From the NCBI GenBank assembly GCA_031285565.1, contig JAITVY010000017.1:1-39431 (forward strand): 39,431 nucleotides of DNA. The letters are read 5' to 3'. The stretch is from Tannerella sp. Its GTDB lineage: Bacteria > Bacteroidota > Bacteroidia > Bacteroidales > Tannerellaceae. Under the pieces are notes generated by a model. It made no database searches. It worked only from the letters and a program-made list of their open reading frames with translations, and was not told where the DNA came from. Shown in pieces: positions 7,914-17,696 of the stretch (its first letter is position 1; each line of letters opens with the position of its first letter). A program made the translations under genes and the position numbers.

Positions 7914-9287
7914 ATGAAGAGTTCCATTAAATATTTACCTGTTGAAAAACAGGAAGACCTGAAATATCTTGTAAGTATGGTTCTGGAAAGGATTCCTCAA
8001 ACGGAGATGATCATTCTTTACGGTAGTTATGCGACTGGTAAATACGTTGATCGCGACAGCCGTGTAGAGTTCGGCATCCGTACTACATATATGAGTGATT
8101 ATGATATACTGGTAGTGACTTCGGATGCAAAAGATAAGGATGTTGGACATAAGTTAGATAATATTGAAGACATTTATTATAAGGATCCCGATAAACAAAC
8201 TCCTGTACAGTTTATTAATGACAGTATACATAAATTCAACCGTGACCTTCTGGAAGGAAGGTATTTTTATACGCAGGTGAAGCAGGAGGGGGTAAAGCTG
8301 TATGACAGCGGACGATTTAAACTTGCGCGTCGCCGTAAGCTTCGTTACGATGAAATCAAACAGCAGGCTGAAGAGTATTTTAAAGAAAGGTTCCAGAGTG
8401 CAACAGAGTTTTTTGAAACAGCAGAGTTTACTTATGGGAAGGAGTATAATAAGAAAACGGCTTTTAATCTTCATCAAACCTGTGAGAATTTATTTTATGC
8501 GGTTCGTTTAGTTTTTACATTAGATAACGGCAAACAACATAACCTGACCAAACTGTTGGCTTCTGTCAGGAAATATTCGAATGAATTTGAGAAAATATTT
8601 CCCCGGAAGACGGAGGAAGAAAAACGATTATTCAATCTTGTAAAAGCAGCGTATGTTGAGGCGCGTTATAATCCCGATTTTGTAGTAACGAAAGAAGATA
8701 TTGATACGATTGTCCCGATGATCAACCAATTGTTCCGGGTTGTTAAGGAACTTTGTGAGATGCGGATGCTGGAATATGAAGGAATGAGTATGATGAATAT
8801 TTATTCAAGAGAAAAATGCCGTTTCACCCTATCTACAATGAATGAAAAAGATGATCCGGAAATGATTATCCGAAGGTTTCTTTTCAGTCATAAATATCAT
8901 TACAGGTTAAATGTGAAAGCCTTACCCGGAAAAAAGGATATTGTGATTTCGAAGCATCAAACGGTTATTTTTATGAATGATTGTTTTTGGTTTGGTCATG
9001 ATACATGTAATGGTTTTGTTATGCCTAAAACACGAACGGAATGGTGGAAAAGCCGGATATTGAAAAATAAAGACTGGGATCATAAATACATAGAGAAACT
9101 GTTGAAACAAGGATGGAGGGTTGCTTCAATATGGGAATGTGATCTGGCTCCGGAAAAACGTGAATATACCTTGAATTGTTTGCTCGATTTCCTTGAAAAA
9201 GATTTGCAAACTAATCTTTATACAATTCCTGAGACAGAACAACAAGTTGCTGATCCGGATAAGAATTATGAGCAAAATAAAGAATAA
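7914..9287 (+). CDS. Nucleotidyltransferase-HEPN-Vsr endonuclease fusion
   Basis: 457 aa with three domains. Residues ~10-130: a MNT/DNA-polymerase-beta-type nucleotidyltransferase with GSYATG (37-42) and the metal-binding DYD (62-64). Residues ~140-285: a HEPN helical domain (AFNLHQTCENLFYAVRLVF, EARYNPDF); I see no R-x4-6-H ribonuclease motif. Residues ~297-431: an entire Vsr (very short patch repair) endonuclease domain. It keeps the counterpart of the metal-binding Asp51 (D342 in LPGKKDIV), Glu25 (E316), Trp68 (W359) and a plausible zinc site (C357, H362, C365, C409), but the positions of E. coli His64 and His69 are N355 and F360. MNT-HEPN proteins of ~300 aa are common in Bacteroidales; the Vsr tail is the unusual part. 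No dcm-like methylase is nearby. It converges on mfd with only 6 bp between stops. Confidence 0.85.
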   Translation: MKSSIKYLPVEKQEDLKYLVSMVLERIPQTEMIILYGSYATGKYVDRDSRVEFGIRTTYMSDYDILVVTSDAKDKDVGHKLDNIEDIYYKDPDKQTPVQFINDSIHKFNRDLLEGRYFYTQVKQEGVKLYDSGRFKLARRRKLRYDEIKQQAEEYFKERFQSATEFFETAEFTYGKEYNKKTAFNLHQTCENLFYAVRLVFTLDNGKQHNLTKLLASVRKYSNEFEKIFPRKTEEEKRLFNLVKAAYVEARYNPDFVVTKEDIDTIVPMINQLFRVVKELCEMRMLEYEGMSMMNIYSREKCRFTLSTMNEKDDPEMIIRRFLFSHKYHYRLNVKALPGKKDIVISKHQTVIFMNDCFWFGHDTCNGFVMPKTRTEWWKSRILKNKDWDHKYIEKLLKQGWRVASIWECDLAPEKREYTLNCLLDFLEKDLQTNLYTIPETEQQVADPDKNYEQNKE

Positions 9288-9293
9288 CGTTTT

Positions 9294-12200
9294 CTATAAA
9301 TCTTCCCTTTGAATTTGATAGATTTCTTCTAATGCACGATACGCACTGGCGACATTTGCTATCTTTTTAATAACAAAGCTTCGTTTTCCATTTTGTTCGC
9401 GCAGATCACAGATACGTGGGTAACGCTGGATATACGTGAGGAATTTACCAAAAGCTTTGCTTTGATAATAAGGACTGTCGGGATTGGATGGAAAATACAT
9501 AACCATCATCTCTCTTTTCAGTACAATTTTCTCAATTCCTAGTTTTTTAGCCATCCAGCGTAGAGGCACAACTCTGATTAATTCTTCCCCTTCACGTGGT
9601 ATGGTTCCGAAACGGTCTTTTAGTTTATTAATAAATTCCGTCAGTTTACCTTCTTCTTCGATTGAATCCAGTTCACGGTAGATTGCTACACGTTCCGAAT
9701 CATTGGGGATATAAGTTGGTGCGAACATTAACTGCAGGTCGCTTTCTATGAATGTTTCCCGTACATACGAATCGCCTTTATCAGTTTCACCATCAGCAGG
9801 TACGAATAAATCAGAGAATTCATCTATTTTCAGTTCATCCACAGCTTCTTCCAGTATTTTCTGATAGGTCTCGTAGCCTAAGTCTGCAATGAATCCGCTT
9901 TGTTCAGCTCCCAGGATATTGCCGGCGCCCCGGATATCCAGGTCCTGCATGGCAATGTGTATGCCACTGCCTAACTCGGCAAAGTTTTCAATAGCCTGTA
10001 AACGCCTGCGTGATTCGGATGTAAGCGTAGACAGGGGAGGGGAGAGCAGGTAACAAAAGGCTTTACGGTTGCTTCGCCCGACACGTCCGCGCAACTGATG
10101 CAATTCGGAAAGCCCGAAATGATGTGCATTATTTACAATGATTGTATTGGCGTTTGGTACATCCAGGCCATTTTCAATGATCGTTGTAGAAATCAGTACA
10201 TCATATTCATAGTTCACAAAATCCAGAATAATCTTTTCCAGCTTTTCAGGTTCCATTTGTCCATGACCGACTGCTATACGTGCATCCGGGATTTCTCTCC
10301 GGATCAACGTTTCTATTTCATAAATATTTTGAATCCGGTTATTAATAATGAAAGCCTGTCCGTTACGGCTCATCTCAAATTCGATGGCTTCGCGGATAAT
10401 ATCGGGATTGAACCGTTGGACCTCTGTTTGAACCGGATAACGGTTGGGAGGCGGTGTATTGATATTACTTAAATCGCGGGCACCCATTAATGAAAACTGA
10501 AGTGTACGTGGAATGGGTGTTGCAGTCATAGTCAGCGTGTCTACATTTGTTTTCATCTGACGCAGTTTTTCTTTGACGGATACGCCGAATTTCTGTTCTT
10601 CATCAATGATCAATAATCCTAGGTCTTTGAATTTAACATCTTTACTAACCAAGCGGTGTGTGCCAATCAGGATATTCAGTTCACCATCTTGTAAGCGCAT
10701 AAGGATTTTTTTTACTTCTGCTGTTGATTTTGCCCTGCTTATATAGTCAATAGTGCAAGGAAAATTCTTAAGGCGTTCGGAAAACGTTTTATAATGTTGG
10801 AAAGCCAGTACTGTAGTAGGAACCAGTACGGCCACCTGTTTATTGTCAGCTGCAGCTTTAAAGGCTGCACGAATGGCTACTTCGGTTTTTCCAAAGCCTA
10901 CGTCGCCACAGATTAATCGGTCCATTGGACGGTTGTTTTCCATATCGGCTTTTACATCCGAAGTGGCTTTCATTTGATCCGGTGTATCTTCGTATATAAA
11001 GCTGGCTTCGAGTTCATCCTGCATGAAACTATCCGGACTAAAAGCAAAACCCTCTTCATCTCGTCGTTGTGCGTACAGTCGAATCAGGTCGCGGGCAATA
11101 TCTTTGACTTTTTTCTTTGTCTTTTCTTTCATGCGTTCCCACGCACCACTTCCTAATTTATTGAGCGAAGGTGGTTCGCCTTCTTTCCCTTTGTATTTAG
11201 AAAGTTTGTGCAAGGCATGAATACTGACAAAAATGATATCACTATTACGATAAATCAGTTTGACGGCTTCCTGGATTTTTCCATTTACTTCCGTACGTAC
11301 TAATCCTCCAAATTGTCCTACACCATGATCGATATGGACTATATAATCGCCTGTAGAGAATTGATTGAGTTCTTTGAGCGAAAGCATCATCTTTCCGCTA
11401 CGGGCTTTGTCGCTTTTTAAGTTATATTTGTGATAACGGCCGAATATCTGATGATCAGTGAAAATACATGTTTTTAATGTATTATCTACAAATCCGCTGT
11501 GGATGGTTTTGTTTACGGCAGTGAAAGAAATATCATCTTTTCGGTCTTCGAAAATTGTTCGCAAGCGTTCAGCTTGTTTACTGCTGTCGCTCAGCAGATA
11601 TATGGTATATCCTTGTGAAATAAAATGCTGAAAAGATTGGCTGACCAGATCAAAGTTTTTCTGGTAAAGCGGTTGGGGCTCGCAATTGAATGACAGTGTA
11701 GCATCGGGTGTTCCACTGGCTTTATTATTGATTTGTATCTGCTTAAAGGACCTGCTTTTGTGCAGGAAGTATTCTTTAGGGATTAAGCGTTTTTGCATAT
11801 CTTCGATAGAAGCAAAAGATGCTTCGTCTCCTCTGACCGGTTCATCCTGCCATAAACTTCCGATACGTTCGGTAGCCCATGCGATATCTTGCGAAACTAC
11901 AAATGTATCATTCGGTAGCAAATCAAACAATGAATCATTTGCCGCCTTATTTTTGCTGATTTCAGGAACAATCAGGATACTGTCTAATTTTTCTTTGGAA
12001 AGCTGTGTTTCTACATCAAATGTCCGGATTGTTTCGACTTCGCTACCGAAAAAGTCGACACGGTAGGGATATTCATGAGAGAATGAAAATATATCCATAA
12101 TGCTTCCCCGCATTGCATACTGTCCGGGTTCGTATACATAATCAGTATGTTCAAATCCTAATGAATCGAGAACATCCGACACGAACATGTTGTCAACTTT

Positions 12201-12650
12201 TTCGTTAACATTCAGTTTTAACGTGTTTTGCTGAAGTTCAACTTTCGATAAAACTTTTTCTGCTATCGCATCCGGGTAGGTAACAATTATTGTATTCGGA
12301 TGGTTGCTTTGCAATGCTCCAAGTACTTCCGTACGTAATATTTCGTTTGCGGAGTCTATATGTCCGTATTTGATATGACGATGATATGCAGAAGGAAAGA
12401 AGTATATCTGTTTATCTCCAGTAAGTTGCATTAAATCATTATAGAAATATCCGGCTTCTTCTAGGTCGTTTAGAATGCACAGGTAATTACCTTCACGCAT
12501 TGAATATAACGAAGCTATGGTTATTGCACCGGAAGATCCATCCAGCCCCTTGAGATGCAGATTCCTGATATTTTTGTCTTCAAAAGTAGAACAGATTGCT
12601 TTTATTTGCGGATGTGCTGTATATACAGCAAGTAGTTCATGTATATCCAA
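9294..12650 (-). CDS. mfd: Transcription-repair coupling factor Mfd
   Basis: 1118 aa, normal length. It releases RNA polymerase stalled at DNA damage and recruits UvrA. Order: UvrB-like N-terminal region (~1-350), CarD-like polymerase-interaction domain (~425-500; [18 protein letters not shown]), RecG-type helicase with Walker [12 protein letters not shown] (~590), Walker B DEEQ (~680), motif VI region [20 protein letters not shown], and the C-terminal TRCF domain (~970-1070). The only reasonable start is a TTG at 12650; no in-frame ATG lies nearby upstream, and the next methionine would remove ~50 residues. It stands alone downstream of the pgk terminator. Confidence 0.97.
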   Translation of the reverse strand: MDIHELLAVYTAHPQIKAICSTFEDKNIRNLHLKGLDGSSGAITIASLYSMREGNYLCILNDLEEAGYFYNDLMQLTGDKQIYFFPSAYHRHIKYGHIDSANEILRTEVLGALQSNHPNTIIVTYPDAIAEKVLSKVELQQNTLKLNVNEKVDNMFVSDVLDSLGFEHTDYVYEPGQYAMRGSIMDIFSFSHEYPYRVDFFGSEVETIRTFDVETQLSKEKLDSILIVPEISKNKAANDSLFDLLPNDTFVVSQDIAWATERIGSLWQDEPVRGDEASFASIEDMQKRLIPKEYFLHKSRSFKQIQINNKASGTPDATLSFNCEPQPLYQKNFDLVSQSFQHFISQGYTIYLLSDSSKQAERLRTIFEDRKDDISFTAVNKTIHSGFVDNTLKTCIFTDHQIFGRYHKYNLKSDKARSGKMMLSLKELNQFSTGDYIVHIDHGVGQFGGLVRTEVNGKIQEAVKLIYRNSDIIFVSIHALHKLSKYKGKEGEPPSLNKLGSGAWERMKEKTKKKVKDIARDLIRLYAQRRDEEGFAFSPDSFMQDELEASFIYEDTPDQMKATSDVKADMENNRPMDRLICGDVGFGKTEVAIRAAFKAAADNKQVAVLVPTTVLAFQHYKTFSERLKNFPCTIDYISRAKSTAEVKKILMRLQDGELNILIGTHRLVSKDVKFKDLGLLIIDEEQKFGVSVKEKLRQMKTNVDTLTMTATPIPRTLQFSLMGARDLSNINTPPPNRYPVQTEVQRFNPDIIREAIEFEMSRNGQAFIINNRIQNIYEIETLIRREIPDARIAVGHGQMEPEKLEKIILDFVNYEYDVLISTTIIENGLDVPNANTIIVNNAHHFGLSELHQLRGRVGRSNRKAFCYLLSPPLSTLTSESRRRLQAIENFAELGSGIHIAMQDLDIRGAGNILGAEQSGFIADLGYETYQKILEEAVDELKIDEFSDLFVPADGETDKGDSYVRETFIESDLQLMFAPTYIPNDSERVAIYRELDSIEEEGKLTEFINKLKDRFGTIPREGEELIRVVPLRWMAKKLGIEKIVLKREMMVMYFPSNPDSPYYQSKAFGKFLTYIQRYPRICDLREQNGKRSFVIKKIANVASAYRALEEIYQIQREDL

Positions 12651-12727
12651 ACAAGTGACTTTTTTAATAAAAGTAGATGAGGCTGCCTGGCGACAACTTC
12701 ATTAACTACTAATTTGTGTAATTAATA

Positions 12728-12764
12728 AAAAAGTCACTCTTCCTTAAAGAAAAAGTGACTTTTT
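12728..12764 (-). terminator. Intrinsic terminator of pgk
   Basis: Perfect 11-bp arms AAAAAGTCACT (12728-12738) and AGTGACTTTTT (12754-12764), with a T-run on the minus strand. It sits between the pgk stop and mfd. Confidence 0.8.
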
Positions 12765-12781
12765 CTGTCATATATAGTTAC

Positions 12782-14044
12782 TTAATATCCTCTGATCGCT
12801 TTAATGCCCGGAAGAACTTTTCCTTCGATTGCTTCGAGTAAAGCGCCACCACCAGTAGATACGTAGGAAACGCCATCAGCAAGTCCGAATTTATTTACGG
12901 CTGCAACAGAGTCACCTCCGCCTACCAATGAAAAGGCTCCGTTTTTAGTAGCTTCAACAACAGCTTCGCCTACGCTACGGGTACCGTGTGTGAAGTTTTC
13001 AAATTCGAAAACACCAGTCGGACCATTCCAAAGAATTGTCTTGGATTGTTTGATCACATCCGCAAAAATCTTTTCTGTTTCAGGACCGATATCCAGTCCT
13101 TCCCAACCATCGGGGATTTCATTCACGCTGCAAAAATCAGTTTTTGCATCATTGCTGAAACTATCAGCAATTTTAGCATCGACAGCCAATACGAGGTTTA
13201 CTCCTTTTTCTTTGGCTTTTTGAATCAGGTCAAGCGCCAGGTCTAATTTATCATTTTCACAGATTGAATTACCGATTTTACCACCTTGCGCTTTGGTAAA
13301 TGTATATGTCATACCTCCGGCAATAATCAGGTTGTTTACTTTATTCAGCAGATTTTCAATGATCTCTATTTTTGAAGAAACTTTAGAACCACCCATAATG
13401 GCTGTAAACGGACGGTTGATGTCATTTAGTATTTTTTCAACTGCGTTTACTTCTTTTTCCATCAGGTAACCGAACATTTTATGATCGGCATCAAAATAAT
13501 CAGCAATTAGTGCAGTAGAAGCATGTGCACGATGTGCAGTACCAAATGCATCATTTACGTAAGCATCAGCATAAGATGCTAATGTTTCTGTAAATTTCTT
13601 CTGGCTTTCTTTTATCGCTTTTTTAGCAGTACTTTTTTCTTCATCTGAAGCATCTTCTGCCAGACCACGGGGTTTTCCTTCTTCTTCTGCGTAGAAACGT
13701 AAGTTTTCTAATAGCAGCGCTTCTCCAGGTTGTAATGCAGATGCTTTCACTTTAGCTTCTTCGCCAACACAGTCATTTGCAAATTGAACATCTACGCCTA
13801 ACAGTTGTGAAACGTGGGCCAAAATATGTTTCAATGAGAATTGATCAGTAACACCTTTCGGACGACCCAAATGTGAACCTATGATTACGCTACCGCCATC
13901 AGAAAGGATCTTCTTTAGTGTAGGTAAAGCTGCACGAATACGTGTATCATCCGTAATATTAAAATTTTCGTCAAGTGGAACATTGAAATCCACTCTCACA
14001 AATGCCTTTTTTTCGGCGAAGTTGAAATTGTCAATTGTCTGCAT
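12782..14044 (-). CDS. pgk: Phosphoglycerate kinase
   Basis: 420 aa, slightly longer than the typical ~395-415. It transfers phosphate from 1,3-bisphosphoglycerate to ADP in glycolysis. Visible: [10 protein letters not shown] (substrate loop), GSHLGRPKG (~57-65), [23 protein letters not shown], the nucleotide-site [11 protein letters not shown] and the C-terminal [13 protein letters not shown]. It has a lysine/glutamate-rich insert at ~130-150 ([18 protein letters not shown]), common in Bacteroidetes versions. It is monocistronic: a promoter at 14103-14133 and an intrinsic terminator at 12728-12764 bracket it. Confidence 0.97.
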   Translation of the reverse strand: MQTIDNFNFAEKKAFVRVDFNVPLDENFNITDDTRIRAALPTLKKILSDGGSVIIGSHLGRPKGVTDQFSLKHILAHVSQLLGVDVQFANDCVGEEAKVKASALQPGEALLLENLRFYAEEEGKPRGLAEDASDEEKSTAKKAIKESQKKFTETLASYADAYVNDAFGTAHRAHASTALIADYFDADHKMFGYLMEKEVNAVEKILNDINRPFTAIMGGSKVSSKIEIIENLLNKVNNLIIAGGMTYTFTKAQGGKIGNSICENDKLDLALDLIQKAKEKGVNLVLAVDAKIADSFSNDAKTDFCSVNEIPDGWEGLDIGPETEKIFADVIKQSKTILWNGPTGVFEFENFTHGTRSVGEAVVEATKNGAFSLVGGGDSVAAVNKFGLADGVSYVSTGGGALLEAIEGKVLPGIKAIRGY

Positions 14045-14102
14045 AATATGTTTTATTTAAATGATAAACCTTTTAATGCTGGAGTAGTTTTCCAAACGAA
14101 TG

Positions 14103-14133
14103 CAAATATACAAAGGAATTGTTAAACCCCAAT
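14103..14133 (-). promoter_or_regulatory. pgk promoter
   Basis: Minus-strand TATATTTG (14103-14110) is a perfect -7 box. ATTG (14130-14133) sits exactly 19 bp upstream as a 3-of-4 match to the TTTG -33 element. The leader to the pgk ATG would be roughly 50 nt. Confidence 0.75.
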
Positions 14134-14215
14134 TGATTGTTTTGATTTAATTGTAGTCAAATTTTCGATTTTTAAGGAGAAAATTATATCAAATGATACC
14201 TCATGGGCTGATTTT

Positions 14216-14611
14216 CTATATTTCTGATAGTTTGTTTAAAGCAATCATTGTTTTTCCGGCATCTTTTACATCCACAAATATATGGTCATGATAATAGCCT
14301 GCAACTACGTTACAACTAATGTTTTCTGCAGCCAAGGCTTTTGAGAAAGAGTAGGTTAACCCAATTGCGTCTAATGAAGAATGTACAGTCAGTGTAATCC
14401 AGGATGCAACAAAAGAATATCCAAGTTTTAACCGGTCTGCGACTTCTTTTTTTAAAATAACTGTAGTGCCTTCTGTTTCTTTGAATAGCAGGATGATGTC
14501 TTCAAAGTTTATACGTGTAATATCATTTACAGAACAAAAAACATATTCTCCTGCATTGAGTTCAGGCTTTATATTTTTAAGTAATGTGTTTAAATTTTTT
14601 TCTCCAGTCAT
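14216..14611 (-). CDS. ACT domain protein (DUF2241 type)
   Basis: 131 aa. Two ACT-like halves: residues ~20-60 (GEYVFCSVNDITRINFEDIILLFKE, then EGTTVILKK) and ~68-128 (SWITLTVHSSLDAIGLTYSFSKALA, CNVVAGYYHDHIFV). It matches the small stand-alone ACT proteins of the COG3602/DUF2241 type, thought to bind amino acids; the ligand is unknown. A TACTTTTG box on the minus strand at 14657-14664 would give it its own ~45-nt leader. Confidence 0.8.
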   Translation of the reverse strand: MTGEKNLNTLLKNIKPELNAGEYVFCSVNDITRINFEDIILLFKETEGTTVILKKEVADRLKLGYSFVASWITLTVHSSLDAIGLTYSFSKALAAENISCNVVAGYYHDHIFVDVKDAGKTMIALNKLSEI

Positions 14612-14656
14612 AATCCTTTATAGTTTGTAGAAAAAGATGTATCGGGTACAATTTTA

Positions 14657-14664
14657 CAAAAGTA
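14657..14664 (-). promoter_or_regulatory. Putative -7 box for the ACT-domain gene
   Basis: Minus-strand TACTTTTG fits TAnnTTTG, 46 bp before the ATG at 14611. No TTTG-like element is seen at the ideal distance. Confidence 0.4.
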
Positions 14665-14729
14665 CATAAAAAGTATTCAGTCTTTCTTATTTTGTGAAAA
14701 AAGGATACCGGGCGAAGATATGGAGCTAT

Positions 14730-14897
14730 TTACTTTTTCTTTTTTTCAATTGGCTTGGATGCAAAATCTTCCAGTTGTTCTTCTGTCATACTATCGGCCA
14801 CCTTTTTTACTTCTTCACTGGCATTTTTATTTTCACCTCTTTTATAGGCGAGTGCGGCACCCATCAGACGCCTTTGTTTTTCGCTTTTTGCCGGCAT
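14730..14897 (-). CDS. DUF3008 small protein
   Basis: 55 aa, below the usual ORF cutoff. It begins MPAKSEKQRRLMGAALAYKR and continues GENKNASEEVKKVADSMTEE, then QLEDFASKPIEKKKK. The start matches the DUF3008 family (MPAKSxxQQRLMGxAYxxKR), short basic proteins with no known function that also occur in phages. It is charged, soluble and lysine-rich at both ends. It begins 13 bp after the stop of the choloylglycine-hydrolase-like gene on the same strand, so it can share its transcript. Confidence 0.8.
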   Translation of the reverse strand: MPAKSEKQRRLMGAALAYKRGENKNASEEVKKVADSMTEEQLEDFASKPIEKKKK

Positions 14898-14910
14898 AAT
14901 ATACTGTTTT

Positions 14911-15963
14911 TTATTCTATACCCAGAAATTTAAATGGTGGGGTTTCGACAAATTTATCGGCTGTATTGCCTGCATAGGTTTTACCCGAGACGAGATCAAG
15001 TTTCTTTACCGGTGTTTTTTCTGAAAAATCAATATCATTGAAATTTACCCAGAATATATTAGGGTAAAGGGTTGATTCGAAGAAATATATTTTATTTTTC
15101 TGGTCGGAGACGGTTCTCCAGCGTGTGGATGAGATATTGGGCTCATTGGGTGTGCTGATACCAAGCGGTACAGATGTATTTCGTATAACACTAAAGATAC
15201 TGGCTACTGCTGTGCGTGTATCTTCTACTTTAGGGATTGCGTTGATATAGAATGATGCTCTTACAAAGCGGTCAGCTGCCCTGTTTGTTCCCGGGAGGAA
15301 AGTCACCCCTCCAATATTTCGCCAATAATTGTCAAGTGCTAATTGTTGTTCGAACACCGGTGAATTAGTCATAACCTGATAGGAACGATTATGGTGGATA
15401 TCGAGTTTGCCGTTTATATATTCGAAAATGGCATTATCGCCTGTCGCATCGGAAATTGACAGGTGAAGCGTGGCCATCCGTGTACCGTCAGGCATCATAT
15501 CAGAAACAACGTCGAATTTATCCTTTTGCATTTCCGTAACAGCTTCATTAACTGTTTCAAAATTATCAAGCATATATTGTACCCATGCTGCTATGGATAA
15601 GCCAGGCTTTTTACCATCCCATTGGGGATATTCAGATTCGGCTAACCATAGAAGGTTGGCTACAAACCCTTTTTCATTCATCCCGTCAGTACTGCAAATG
15701 TCATAGGCTGAAGTTACTACACTACCGTATTTTGAGGTCCATCGAAGCGGATTTTTACCTATTTCTTCGTTCCGTTCCATTCCACGAGGGAATATCCATA
15801 GATTACTCAGGCAATCCTCTTTCCAGTCCATTGAACGGGCTGTAAGAATTGTATTATTGGGCCCCTGGTAAACAATACGTGTACATGCATTTGATATAAC
15901 GTTAATGCCGGGAAATACATTTATCAGAAATATCATTAAAAGAAGGGGGACATGTTTATACAT
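14911..15963 (-). CDS. Secreted choloylglycine hydrolase family (bile salt hydrolase/penicillin acylase-like)
   Basis: 350 aa. A signal peptide (to about residue 26, ending INVISNA) is followed directly by Cys27, the expected N-terminal nucleophile after cleavage (CTRIVYQG). Further family residues: R43 and D46 in TARSMDWKED, the asparagine in VMTNSPVFEQQ, and the arginine in NRAADRFVRASF. These Ntn-hydrolases cleave linear amides such as conjugated bile acids or penicillin V. Bacteroidales have periplasmic members of this kind; whether bile salts are the substrate cannot be settled from sequence. Confidence 0.85.
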   Translation of the reverse strand: MYKHVPLLLMIFLINVFPGINVISNACTRIVYQGPNNTILTARSMDWKEDCLSNLWIFPRGMERNEEIGKNPLRWTSKYGSVVTSAYDICSTDGMNEKGFVANLLWLAESEYPQWDGKKPGLSIAAWVQYMLDNFETVNEAVTEMQKDKFDVVSDMMPDGTRMATLHLSISDATGDNAIFEYINGKLDIHHNRSYQVMTNSPVFEQQLALDNYWRNIGGVTFLPGTNRAADRFVRASFYINAIPKVEDTRTAVASIFSVIRNTSVPLGISTPNEPNISSTRWRTVSDQKNKIYFFESTLYPNIFWVNFNDIDFSEKTPVKKLDLVSGKTYAGNTADKFVETPPFKFLGIE

Positions 15964-16284
15964 AATTGAAATTTTAAATGTTTATTGATATATAACTGCA
16001 AAAAGGCAGCTTAGGTTTAAAAAACAACTTTTTAATACAAAAATAAAATAAGTAAAATGATAAAAAATGGTCATGCATAACTAGATTATTCTTACTATTT
16101 TTCATGATTAAACTCGAGACAAATTCGAAGCAAACTCGACATATAGTCGACAACTGTTGAAGTAATGACAACTATACATAAAAATGAGGTCGTTTCTTAT
16201 CGAGATCAAAAGGTAGCAGGATCATAATAGTGTCATGAGAATTACATTGTAATCCTGATATAAGAAAAATAAATTGAGTGTAAA
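15964..16284. other. 321-bp intergenic region with small palindromes
   Basis: No credible gene. It holds TCGAC-ATATA-GTCGA (16136-16150) directly followed by CAAC-T-GTTG (16151-16159), and three CGA-containing repeats between 16114 and 16140. A minus-strand TATTTTTG at 16038-16045 fits the -7 consensus for the choloylglycine-hydrolase-like gene. The palindromes would lie upstream of that promoter. Confidence 0.45.
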
Positions 16285-17679
16285 TTATTGATTTTTAGAA
16301 ATGGATGTTTTTTCTTTATAATATTTGTAGCGTTCTAACACTTCGGTTACATAGTTATATGTTTCAGTACCTCTTAAATAACCATGTTTGCAAATAGAAT
16401 CGGTGTAATATACCGGGTCGGATTTAAGACGGATAAATTCGGCCACATTTTCATCCCATATATTCGGATCTTTTCCATATTTATGAGCTAATTGCTGTGC
16501 ATCGTAAATATGGCCGATGCCGGCATTATAGGAGGCAAGTGTCAGTTTGATTTTTTCAATTGGGTCGGGAACATCCTTGAACCCACGTCGGAAACGTTGT
16601 ATACATTCAATTCCTGCCTGAAGATTCTTTTCCGGATTTTTCATATCTTCTGTATTGAAGCCTAAGCCTACTGCTGTTGCCGGCATAATACCCATCAATC
16701 CTTCCGCACCACTCCATCCTACAATTTCAGAAATAAAACGTGATTCCTGATAGGCAATAGATGCCAAAAGTTGCCAATCCCAGCCTAACTGGGGGGCATA
16801 TTGTTTGAATAAGGAATCATAAGGTGATATTTGTCCTTTTACAATAACCGGGTAGTTTATTATATAGTTTGTTTTTGACCGTTCGAAATACCGTTTACTT
16901 GCAGCTCTGTATGAACTTCTTCCTGCATTATTGGCAGCCCATTCATTAATTGCCTGAGCTAGTAACGGACTGCTTTTTTTGACAATCCAGGACGACCGTT
17001 GTTTAAAACTAATCGGCAGATCGATATTAATATTCCTGTAATAAGTCCGGTTTAAACGGGCGACATCATCTTCACAGGCAGTATAAGGTATCTTGCCAAG
17101 TGAAACCATCTCAATTAAATCTTCAGTAGTAACCGTATCTTTTTCGATATCGACAATATGAATCCCTCCACCCAGTTCATTGTTCAGATTTTTCAGGCGT
17201 TCATGGAAACGGGTATTGTGTTTCACATATACTTCTTTACCAATCAAGTCGGTTACATCTTTTAATATAGTATCACCAGGTGCTGCCCGTTGAACGAGTA
17301 CGATATTGGATTGTTTTTCGTGTCCGCAGAATAATACTTCTTTTTTCAGTCTGTTGTCGATTTGAATGGGATATGCAACAACGTCGGCTTCTCCTCCCTG
17401 CAGCATTTCTATCAGCCGGGTTGCGTTTTCTGCTATTTTAATATTCAGCTTTAAATTATGTGTTGCAGCAAAATCAGCAATCAGGTCATACTCATATCCC
17501 ATTGGTTGCATTCTGTATTGGAAATAAGAAGTAGAGCTGTTTAACGTTACTGCAGTTATTTCTCCTTTTTCGATAATTTCAGGAAAATCGAATGTTGGTT
17601 CTTTTTCTTTTTTATTGCCATAGCAACTGCACAGTAAAATACAGGGCAGCAATATAAAAAATGTTTGTCGTGCAAACAT
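16285..17679 (-). CDS. MltF-like lytic transglycosylase lipoprotein
   Basis: 464 aa. Lipobox at the N-terminus (ILLCSC, Cys19). Residues ~35-270 form a periplasmic solute-binding-type domain (GEITAVTLNSSTSYFQYRMQPMG, GGEADVVAYPIQI). Residues ~290-450 form a goose-lysozyme-like SLT domain with catalytic glutamate in AYQESRF, followed by GWSGAEGLMGIMPATA and LASYNAGIGH. This arrangement is that of MltF, which cuts peptidoglycan with anhydromuramic acid formation; the binding domain is thought to control activity. It starts 17 bp after rlmD and is probably co-transcribed. Confidence 0.92.
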   Translation of the reverse strand: MFARQTFFILLPCILLCSCYGNKKEKEPTFDFPEIIEKGEITAVTLNSSTSYFQYRMQPMGYEYDLIADFAATHNLKLNIKIAENATRLIEMLQGGEADVVAYPIQIDNRLKKEVLFCGHEKQSNIVLVQRAAPGDTILKDVTDLIGKEVYVKHNTRFHERLKNLNNELGGGIHIVDIEKDTVTTEDLIEMVSLGKIPYTACEDDVARLNRTYYRNINIDLPISFKQRSSWIVKKSSPLLAQAINEWAANNAGRSSYRAASKRYFERSKTNYIINYPVIVKGQISPYDSLFKQYAPQLGWDWQLLASIAYQESRFISEIVGWSGAEGLMGIMPATAVGLGFNTEDMKNPEKNLQAGIECIQRFRRGFKDVPDPIEKIKLTLASYNAGIGHIYDAQQLAHKYGKDPNIWDENVAEFIRLKSDPVYYTDSICKHGYLRGTETYNYVTEVLERYKYYKEKTSISKNQ

Positions 17680-17696
17680 GTCTGGGTTTATTTGAA

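Noticed and set aside
15974..16171. 65-aa minus-strand open frame upstream of the choloylglycine-hydrolase-like gene
   Set aside because: Rich in Phe, Leu and Cys from AT-rich DNA, overlaps the likely promoter, and resembles no family.
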